From Clostridia bacterium (GTDB lineage: Bacteria; Bacillota_A; Clostridia; Oscillospirales; QAKW01), in assembly GCA_017396865.1 (NCBI GenBank), contig JAFQKO010000070.1, positions 1 to 6,019 of the forward strand: DNA of 6,019 nucleotides, given 5' to 3'. Shown piece after piece: positions 1-4,841 of this stretch; positions within the stretch are counted from its first letter, which is position 1, and each line of letters starts with the position of its first letter. The notes under the pieces are model-generated. The model ran no database searches and was not told the DNA's origin. It saw only the letters and a list, made by a program, of their open reading frames with translations. The position numbers and the translations under genes are program-made.

Positions 1-128
1 CGGATTTTTTCCTTATAAAATGAACAAGAAGAAAGAGTAGACTTCCTTTCTCCTTGCAATCATTAATATTGGCACATACTTTAGGTTTTACCTATTTTTC
101 TGCGGTCGGTGCCTTTTTTGACAGTCTG
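1..128. other. Upstream spacer, no gene assigned
   Basis: No convincing gene lies here. One plus-strand frame is open from position 2 to a TAG at 38-40 and ends in a short lysine-rich tail (KMNKKKE). It could be the last codons of a gene that starts left of the window, but twelve residues cannot be identified. The rest is AT-rich and holds the hairpin-like element at 71-119. A longer open frame from 54 to 455 in the plus direction runs antisense through the kinase gene and has an arginine- and proline-rich low-quality translation, so I do not accept it. Confidence 0.4.
71..119 (+). terminator. Possible terminator or 3' end of a structured RNA
   Basis: GGCAC (71-75) can pair with GTGCC (109-113), and the second arm runs directly into six T (114-119). 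Between the arms, TAGGT (82-86) pairs with ACCTA (90-94) around a TTT loop. A closing stem followed by a T-run is the layout of an intrinsic terminator, but the main stem is only five base pairs and encloses about 33 bases. It may instead be the end of a small RNA whose body lies left of the window. Low confidence. Confidence 0.3.
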
Positions 129-129
129 A

Positions 130-160
130 AACGGCTCGAGATTTTCTCGAGCCGTTCTTT
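130..160 (+). terminator. Intrinsic terminator, plus direction, convergent with the B6 kinase gene
   Basis: AACGGCTCGAGA (130-141) and TCTCGAGCCGTT (145-156) form a perfect 12-bp GC-rich stem with a TTT loop. The sequence CTTTTATT follows, giving a short T-tract on the plus strand that overlaps the kinase stop codon (160-162). Read in the minus direction the same hairpin lies just after the kinase stop, but no U-tract follows it. It therefore looks like a terminator for a plus-strand transcript from the left. For the kinase mRNA it may act only as a 3'-stabilising stem or a weak terminator. Confidence 0.7.
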
Positions 161-993
161 TATTCAAAAAGCGCTTTGCAAAGATCAGGAATTGCCGTTT
201 CAAATTTCACGCCGTACCAATGGTCGGCATCGTCTTGGGTATTGGCGATGCATTGATAGGTATAGTCGGCGGCGATGCGTGCCGCATCCTCCGCGTTTTT
301 TTCCTGCATCAGTGCTCCCACGAAGGCGGAGGCGTAGACATCGCCGGTGCCGTGCTTGCCTTGGGCAAAGCGGTCGTGCTCGTAATAATACTGCGCACCG
401 TTGCGGTAAACCACCACGCCGGTCTTGCCCGCCTCGTAGGAAACCCCCGTCATAATGACGGTTTTGGCGCCCAATGCGGCGGTGGCCTTCAAAAGAGCGT
501 CCACGTAGGCCTTATCATACTTTTCCTTATACTCAAAGTCGGTCATGAAGCAGGCCTCGGTGATGTTGGGCAGGATGATATCCGCCTCCCCGCAAAGACC
601 TGCCATCGCATGGGCATATTCTTCGTTAAAGGCACCGTACAGCTTACCGTTATCCCCCATGGCGGGATCAACGATCTTCAGGCCGCCCTCCTTTAACAGG
701 GTAGCAAAGATGTTTTTTACGTAGTCGATCTGGGTCAGGCTGCCCAGATAGCCGGTATAGATCGCATCAAAGGCGATCCCCTCCTTTTGCCAATGGGCGG
801 CAATGGCGGGGATATCGTCGGTGAGATCCCGAACGGTGAAGCCACTGAAGCCCCCCGTATGGGTGGAGAGCACCGCCGAGGGTAAAATCGCGGTCTCATG
901 CCCGCAGGCCGAAAGGATCGGCAGAGCAACCGTCAAGGAGCATTGCCCCACGCAGGAAATATCTTGAATCGTTAAAATCTTTTTATATGCCAT
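160..993 (-). CDS. pdxK: Pyridoxamine/pyridoxal kinase (ribokinase-like fold, PdxK/PdxY type)
   Basis: This cytosolic ATP-dependent kinase of vitamin B6 salvage phosphorylates pyridoxal, pyridoxamine or pyridoxine to give PLP or its relatives. The 277-residue product has the family signatures in order: the N-terminal substrate-side stretch QDISCVGQCSL (10-20) and ALPILS (23-28); STHTGGF (43-49), where pyridoxal kinases carry their vitamin-binding loop; DPAMGDNGKLY (109-119); PNITEA (142-147); and the nucleotide-side anion hole with the catalytic aspartate in GTGD (215-218, Asp218). The length is normal and the frame intact. The ATG at 993 is chosen over the in-frame ATG at 1014: GAGGTG sits six bases before 993, while the 1014 codon has no ribosome site and overlaps the -10 box. 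The hydroxymethylpyrimidine kinase ThiD is the nearest alternative family, but the STHTGGF and GTGD context fits the pyridoxamine kinase group better. The adjacent MocR/PdxR-type regulator supports a B6 role. Substrate preference among the vitamers cannot be read from sequence. Confidence 0.93.
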   Translation of the reverse strand: MAYKKILTIQDISCVGQCSLTVALPILSACGHETAILPSAVLSTHTGGFSGFTVRDLTDDIPAIAAHWQKEGIAFDAIYTGYLGSLTQIDYVKNIFATLLKEGGLKIVDPAMGDNGKLYGAFNEEYAHAMAGLCGEADIILPNITEACFMTDFEYKEKYDKAYVDALLKATAALGAKTVIMTGVSYEAGKTGVVVYRNGAQYYYEHDRFAQGKHGTGDVYASAFVGALMQEKNAEDAARIAADYTYQCIANTQDDADHWYGVKFETAIPDLCKALFE

Positions 994-999
994 AACATT

Positions 1000-1005
1000 C
1001 ACCTC
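1000..1005 (-). promoter_or_regulatory. Ribosome binding site of the B6 kinase gene
   Basis: On the minus strand GAGGTG lies six bases upstream of the ATG at 993. It decides the start: the in-frame ATG at 1014 has no comparable purine tract upstream. Confidence 0.75.
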
Positions 1006-1012
1006 GTCCCTC

Positions 1013-1021
1013 ATTATAGCA
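1013..1021 (-). promoter_or_regulatory. Extended -10 promoter of the B6 kinase gene
   Basis: The minus strand reads TGCTATAAT, a perfect TATAAT preceded by TGN, the extended -10 form. The -35 region 16-18 bases upstream is poor (TTTTAT-like), as is common for extended -10 promoters. Transcription should begin near position 1006, giving a very short leader that just includes the GAGGTG ribosome site. The kinase thus has its own promoter and need not depend on read-through from the regulator gene 55 bases upstream. Confidence 0.65.
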
Positions 1022-1022
1022 T

Positions 1023-1033
1023 ATTTTGGTCAT
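1023..1033 (+). repeat. 11-bp repeat ATTTTGGTCAT, copy 1 (kinase promoter)
   Basis: The 11-mer ATTTTGGTCAT lies directly upstream of the kinase -10 box, inside the -10/-35 spacer. It is repeated exactly at 2130-2140, at the start of the regulator gene. An inverted core, ATGACCA, occurs at 1064-1070. The position would suit an operator for the neighbouring MocR-type protein, but that role is inference. Confidence 0.4.
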
Positions 1034-1048
1034 TATAAAATGTTCAAT

Positions 1049-2131
1049 TTAACTCTTTTTTATATGACCAGATTTACGCCGTGCCCGCCGCACACGGTTG
1101 ACGTGCCGCTCGAAATCGCCGTTATTAAGCAGCTCCGCCAGAACGAATTGCTCAAAAACAGGCACGGTGCAGGAATAAAAGCCCAGCTTTTGCTCGAAAT
1201 CCGCCAGCATTCCCTCGGGCAGCAGCAGATAGCCCACGCGGATAGAGGGCGCAATGGTCTGGGAGAAGGTGTTGAGATACAGCACGTTGTTGTTCTGAGA
1301 AAAAAGCGGCTCCTCATGCTTGGTGGAAACGGTGAGCTCGGAATCGAAGTTATCCTCGATAATAAAGCCCGCCCGCTCGGCTGCCCAATCGAGGTACTGC
1401 CGCCGCTTGGTGGCGGAAGCGGTCACGCCGCTGGGATAGCTGTTGAAGGGGGTAACGTGCAAAACGGTGGCGGCGGTGCGCGCCAGCTCGGCAGATTTAA
1501 CACCGTCGGCCCCCAGCCTGAGCGGCTCAAGAGGAACGCCGTTGGCTTGGTAAACACGGCGAATTTTGTCGTAGCAGGGGTTCTCGACGGCGAAGACTCT
1601 GCCGTCCAGAAGCTGAGCGATCAGGCTGTACAGATATTCGGCGCCCGATCCGATGATCACCTGCTCCGCCCCCACCCGAATACCGCTGCTGCGGGCTAAA
1701 TAGGCGGCGATGGCACTGCGCAGCTCGGCACAGCCGTGGTTGGGGGATTTGACCAGGATCCGCTCCCCCTGCTCCGAAAGCACCCGCCGCATGGTCTTGG
1801 CCAATACGCTGAAGGGAAAATCATTCTTCGGATGGTGCCCGCCGCCCTGCGGCAGGCTCGGCGCGGCAGGCTCGACCGAAAGCAGCTCCCCCCGCCGATA
1901 GATCACGTAGCAACCGCTGCGGCGGCGGGGCTCGATATAGCCCTCATCGGCCAAAATGGCATAGGTATGCTCCACCGTAATGACGCTGACCCCCGCCTCC
2001 TCCGCCAGCAATCGCTTGGAGGGCAGCCTGCTGCCATAGGAAAAAGCCCCCTCGGTGATGGCACGGCGCAGCTGCTCATAGAGCTGAAGATAGGCAGGCT
2101 TTTTGGCCTGCTTTTCGATGTGAACGTTCAT
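1049..2131 (-). CDS. MocR/PdxR-family regulator (GntR helix-turn-helix plus aminotransferase-like domain), C-terminally truncated and lacking the PLP lysine
   Basis: MocR-type regulators join a GntR winged helix to a fold-type I aminotransferase-like domain that binds PLP; PdxR members control B6 genes, which fits the kinase next door. Numbering is from the ATG at 2131 (360 residues). The winged helix is at about 8-76, with LQLYEQLRRAITEGAF, then SRLPSKRLLAEEAGVSVITV and the wing ending GYIEPRRRSGCYV. The aminotransferase-like part starts near 105 and shows NPCYDKIRRVY (184-194), the HVTPFNSYPSG segment (225-235), IEDNFDSEL (258-266) and NTFSQTIAPSIRVGY (287-301). In the family the last motif normally carries the Schiff-base lysine (FSK); here it is Gln291 (codon CAG). 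The usual EDDYD tyrosine is Phe262. Known members are about 440-500 residues, and this one stops just after ERHVNRVRRARR, so roughly 80-100 C-terminal residues are absent. Start choice: AAGGA on the minus strand lies only one base before the alternative ATG at 2140 and ten before 2131. The DNA-binding domain looks intact; PLP sensing is doubtful. Confidence 0.85.
   Translation of the reverse strand: MNVHIEKQAKKPAYLQLYEQLRRAITEGAFSYGSRLPSKRLLAEEAGVSVITVEHTYAILADEGYIEPRRRSGCYVIYRRGELLSVEPAAPSLPQGGGHHPKNDFPFSVLAKTMRRVLSEQGERILVKSPNHGCAELRSAIAAYLARSSGIRVGAEQVIIGSGAEYLYSLIAQLLDGRVFAVENPCYDKIRRVYQANGVPLEPLRLGADGVKSAELARTAATVLHVTPFNSYPSGVTASATKRRQYLDWAAERAGFIIEDNFDSELTVSTKHEEPLFSQNNNVLYLNTFSQTIAPSIRVGYLLLPEGMLADFEQKLGFYSCTVPVFEQFVLAELLNNGDFERHVNRVRRARRKSGHIKKS
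1064..1070 (-). repeat. Inverted copy of the TGGTCAT core
   Basis: The plus strand reads ATGACCA inside the last codons of the truncated regulator gene. It is the inverse of TGGTCAT at 1027-1033, with 30 bases between. The flanking TATA extends the match to TGGTCATAT, shared with the copy at 2134-2142. A seven-base match is weak evidence by itself. Confidence 0.25.
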
Positions 2132-2140
2132 TTTGGTCAT
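2130..2140 (+). repeat. 11-bp repeat ATTTTGGTCAT, copy 2 (start of the regulator gene)
   Basis: This is an exact copy of the 11-mer at 1023-1033. It covers the two candidate start codons of the regulator gene (read on the minus strand as ATGACCAAAAT). A bound protein here could block the regulator's own expression, but the motif may merely reflect its first codons. A ten-base match (TTTTGGTCAT) also occurs inside the GTPase gene at 2515-2524, so chance matches do happen. Confidence 0.35.
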
Positions 2141-2180
2141 ATCCTTTTCTTTAAAAAATCAAATTCCTATATAACCACAG

Positions 2181-2186
2181 TATAAT
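2181..2186 (+). promoter_or_regulatory. -10 box of the GTPase-nuclease gene
   Basis: A perfect TATAAT lies in the 90-bp AT-rich divergent spacer. No good -35 sits 16-18 bases upstream (ATCAAA at 17). Transcription from it would begin near 2193. That makes the in-frame TTG at 2195 an unlikely start and leaves a leader of about 38 bases before the ATG at 2231. The regulator's minus-strand promoter must lie in the same spacer, but I cannot pick a convincing box for it. Confidence 0.45.
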
Positions 2187-2230
2187 ATAAGGGGTTGAAA
2201 AAAGCAAGAGATTGGTTTAAAATAGAAGGC

Positions 2231-4711
2231 ATGAATAAGGTAATCGGAATTTTAGCACACGTCGATGCGGGCAAGACCACGCTGGCAGAGGCGTTATTAT
2301 ATCGGGCAGGCAGCGTGCGTGCCCTCGGCAGGGTGGATCGGGGCGATACCGCCATGGATACCCATGCCTTAGAACGCTCCCGAGGCATCACCATCTTCAC
2401 GGGCGAGGCTGTTTTTGAAGCAGGCGGGGATCGGTTCACCCTGCTGGACACCCCCGGTCACGTGGATTTCTCAGCCGAGACCGAGCGCACCCTGCAGGTA
2501 TTGGACTGCGCTGTTTTGGTCATCAGCGGAACGGATGGAGTTCAGCCCCATACCCGCACCCTTTGGCGGCTTTTGGAGCTGTATCGGGTGCCGACGCTGC
2601 TCTTCGTTACCAAGATGGATTTCGCCCGCCGCACCGAGGCGGAGCTGCTCGCCGAGCTGAAAGCAGAGCTTTCGGCAGGCTGTATTGCCTACGAAAACGA
2701 AGAGGAATTTGCCCTCTGCCGAGAGGAGCTGATGGAGCGGTATCTGGAAGAGGGAACGATCTCCGATGCCGATCGGCAGGCACTGATGCGGGAGCGGCTG
2801 GCCTTTCCCTGCTTTTTCGGCTCGGGGCTGAAGCTCAGCGGTGTGGATGCCTTTTTGGCGCATCTGCCTGCGCTGGTGCCCGATGGCGGCTATCCCGAGC
2901 TGTTTGGCGGGCGGGTCTTTAAGATCAGCCGCGATGCCAAGGGTGAGCGGCTGACCCACGTGAAGGTCACCGGCGGCGCTCTTAAGGTGAGAGATGCGAT
3001 CGGCGAGCAAAAGATCGGCTCCATCCGCATCTATAACGGCGGAAAATTTGAAACGGTCGATCGGGTCTCGGCGGGCGCTGTCTGCGCCCTGACGGGGCTG
3101 ACCGAAACCTTCGGCGGGCAGGGCTTAGGCTATGAGCGCACCGCCGCCAAGCCCTGCTTAGAGCCGGTGATGAACTATCAACTGCTTCTGCCGCCGGGGG
3201 CGGATCCCCAAACGGTACTGCCCAAGCTGCGGCTGCTGCAGGAGGAGGATCCTCAGCTTCGCTTCACCTGGGACGGCTTTTTACAGCAGATCTATGTCAG
3301 CCTGATGGGCGAGGTGCAAACCGAGATTTTAAAAAGCATCGTTGCCGACCGCTTCGATTTAGAGATCGGCATCGGCAAGGGGCGCGTTCTTTATAAAGAA
3401 ACCATCGAAAGCAAGGTGGAGGGCGTGGGGCACTACGAGCCCTTGCGCCACTATGCGGAGGTGCATCTGCTGCTGGAGCCACTGCCCCGCGGCGAGGGTC
3501 TGCAGCTTGAATGCCGCATCCCCGAGGATCAATTGGACCGCAATTGGCAACGGCTGATTTTAATGCACCTCAAGGAGAAGCAGCATCTCGGCGTGCTGAC
3601 CGGCTCGCCCATCACCGATATGAAGATCTCGCTCGGTGCAGGACGTGCCCACCAAAAGCATACCGAGGGCGGCGATTTTCGCCAAGCCACCTACCGCGCG
3701 GTGCGGCAGGGCTTAATGCAGGCGCAATCCGTATTATTAGAGCCGTATTATACCTTCCGTATCGAAGTACCACCCGAGCAGATCGGGCGCACCATCAACG
3801 ATCTGCGGGCGCGGCACGCCACCTTCGAAGCGCCGGAGGATGCAGGCGGGATGTATCTGCTAAAGGGACGGGCGCCCGTGACAACGCTGGAGGGCTATGC
3901 CGCCGAGCTGGCCGCCTATTCGGGCGGGCGGGGGCGCATCCTGCAGGAGGTGGAGGGCTACGACCTCTGCCACAATCCCGAGGAGGTCATCGAGCAATAC
4001 GGCTACCGCCCCGAGGCCGATACCGAAAACAGCCCCGATTCGGTCTTTTGCAACCACGGCGCAGGCTTCAACGTCAAGTGGAGCGAGGTGCCCGACTATA
4101 TGCATCTGGAGAGCTGCCTCAAAGCCGCGCCGCCGAAGGTCAACTACCGCAACCTCAACGTCAGCGATAAGGAGCTGGAGGCGATCATGCTCCGCACCTT
4201 CGGTCCCATCCGCCGCAGAGAATACGGCATCGCCAAGGTGGAAACCACGCCCCATCAGGCGGTGGAATTCAAGGAGCGTCGCAAGCTGCTGATCGTGGAC
4301 GGCTACAACGTCATCTTTGCATGGGAGGATTTAAAGGCCCTTGCGCAAACCGATCTGGAGGCTGCGCGGGAAAGGCTGATCCACCTGCTGATCAATTTCA
4401 GCGCCTTCACCAAGCGGGAAACGATATTGGTATTCGACGGCTATCGGGTGGCGGGCAATCCGGGTGAAAAGCAGGAGCGAAGCGGTCTGCATATCGCCTA
4501 TACCCAAGAAAACGAGACGGCCGACGTCTTTATCGAGCGGCTGATCGCCAAGATCGGCAAAAACGATCAGGTACGGGTGGTAACCTCCGACGGTTTGATT
4601 CAGCTCACCGCCGTACGCAAGGGCGTTTTGCGGGTCACAGCCCTGGAATTTGAAGCCGAGGTGGAGGACGTCTATCGGCAAATAGAAGAATTGATTGATA
4701 ATCAAAAATAA
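2231..4711 (+). CDS. Tet(M)/EF-G-like ribosomal GTPase fused to a C-terminal Rae1/YacP-like NYN nuclease domain
   Basis: Numbered from the ATG at 2231 (826 residues). The N-terminal ~575 residues follow the Tet(M)/EF-G plan. The G domain has AHVDAGKTT (9-17), RGITI (51-55), DTPGH (73-77) and TKMD (127-130, where NKxD is usual), with GSG near 197-199. Domain II starts near 224 and III near 312; IV (about 386-505) has the loop GRAHQKHTEGGDF (471-483); V runs to about 575. Residues 576-684 match neither Tet(M) nor Rae1 and hold Cys580-His581 and Cys607-x-His609. Residues 685-825 are an NYN/PIN domain: LLIVDGYNVIFAW, VFDGY (735-739), ENETAD (760-765) and VTSD (784-787), with Asp690, Asp736, Asp765 and Asp787 as likely metal ligands. 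Rae1 cleaves mRNA in the ribosomal A site, where Tet(M) also binds, so a translation-coupled nuclease is the inferred role. Tet(M) has about 640 residues. ATG 2231 matches the Tet(M) N-terminus and follows AGAAGG at an unusually short one-base spacing; the in-frame TTG at 2195 is less likely. I would not call it tetracycline resistance on this evidence. Confidence 0.9.
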   Translation: MNKVIGILAHVDAGKTTLAEALLYRAGSVRALGRVDRGDTAMDTHALERSRGITIFTGEAVFEAGGDRFTLLDTPGHVDFSAETERTLQVLDCAVLVISGTDGVQPHTRTLWRLLELYRVPTLLFVTKMDFARRTEAELLAELKAELSAGCIAYENEEEFALCREELMERYLEEGTISDADRQALMRERLAFPCFFGSGLKLSGVDAFLAHLPALVPDGGYPELFGGRVFKISRDAKGERLTHVKVTGGALKVRDAIGEQKIGSIRIYNGGKFETVDRVSAGAVCALTGLTETFGGQGLGYERTAAKPCLEPVMNYQLLLPPGADPQTVLPKLRLLQEEDPQLRFTWDGFLQQIYVSLMGEVQTEILKSIVADRFDLEIGIGKGRVLYKETIESKVEGVGHYEPLRHYAEVHLLLEPLPRGEGLQLECRIPEDQLDRNWQRLILMHLKEKQHLGVLTGSPITDMKISLGAGRAHQKHTEGGDFRQATYRAVRQGLMQAQSVLLEPYYTFRIEVPPEQIGRTINDLRARHATFEAPEDAGGMYLLKGRAPVTTLEGYAAELAAYSGGRGRILQEVEGYDLCHNPEEVIEQYGYRPEADTENSPDSVFCNHGAGFNVKWSEVPDYMHLESCLKAAPPKVNYRNLNVSDKELEAIMLRTFGPIRRREYGIAKVETTPHQAVEFKERRKLLIVDGYNVIFAWEDLKALAQTDLEAARERLIHLLINFSAFTKRETILVFDGYRVAGNPGEKQERSGLHIAYTQENETADVFIERLIAKIGKNDQVRVVTSDGLIQLTAVRKGVLRVTALEFEAEVEDVYRQIEELIDNQK

Positions 4712-4742
4712 GCTTTTTGCGCCGCAAAAAGCTTATTTTTTT
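4704..4742 (+). terminator. Strong intrinsic terminator after the GTPase-nuclease gene
   Basis: AAAAATAAGCTTTTTGC (4704-4720) pairs perfectly over 17 bp with 4724-4740 around a GCC loop. The descending arm ends in a run of eight T (4735-4742), followed by G and six more T. The stop codon TAA (4709-4711) lies inside the ascending arm, so terminator and gene end overlap. The symmetrical A and T tracts would let it act in both directions. It separates this gene from the phosphorylase promoter. Confidence 0.9.
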
Positions 4743-4762
4743 GTTTTTTCTTCGAATTTAAT

Positions 4763-4791
4763 TTGACATGGCGGCAAAAACTTGATATTAT
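4763..4791 (+). promoter_or_regulatory. Sigma-A promoter of the glycogen phosphorylase gene
   Basis: A perfect -35 box TTGACA (4763-4768) is followed after exactly 17 bases by TATTAT (4786-4791), one mismatch from the consensus -10. Transcription should start near 4798, giving a leader of about 44 bases. I see no convincing catabolite-response element or riboswitch in this short AT-rich spacer. Confidence 0.85.
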
Positions 4792-4827
4792 ATAGAGTAT
4801 ATTTTTAATATTGATTATCTTATTCTT

Positions 4828-4833
4828 AAGGAG
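4828..4833 (+). promoter_or_regulatory. Ribosome binding site of the glycogen phosphorylase gene
   Basis: AAGGAG is placed eight bases before the ATG at 4842, near-ideal spacing, and fixes the start of the phosphorylase gene. Confidence 0.9.
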
Positions 4834-4841
4834 AAATAGAA

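Noticed and set aside
165..183. Overlapping palindromes AAAGCGCTTT and CTTTGCAAAG resembling a catabolite-response element
   Set aside because: They lie in the last codons of the B6 kinase gene (LCKALFE), away from any promoter, and fit the consensus imperfectly.
1040..1699. 219-codon plus-strand frame opposite the regulator gene
   Set aside because: It is antisense to the MocR-type frame, its glycine-rich translation resembles no known family, and it covers the regulator's recognisable motifs.
2164..2190. AT-rich near-repeat (TATAACCACAG / TATAATATAAG) in the divergent spacer as an operator
   Set aside because: Only 7 of 11 positions match, in a region of strong A/T bias, which is not distinguishable from chance.
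2195..2230. TTG at 2195 as start of the GTPase-nuclease gene
   Set aside because: It would add 12 residues not found in Tet(M)-like proteins, has AAGGGG directly abutting it without spacing, and lies at the predicted transcription start below the TATAAT at 2181-2186.
2471..3010. 179-codon minus-strand frame within the GTPase region
   Set aside because: It is antisense to the conserved GTPase motifs. GC-rich codon use readily leaves the complementary frame open, and no ribosome site is evident.
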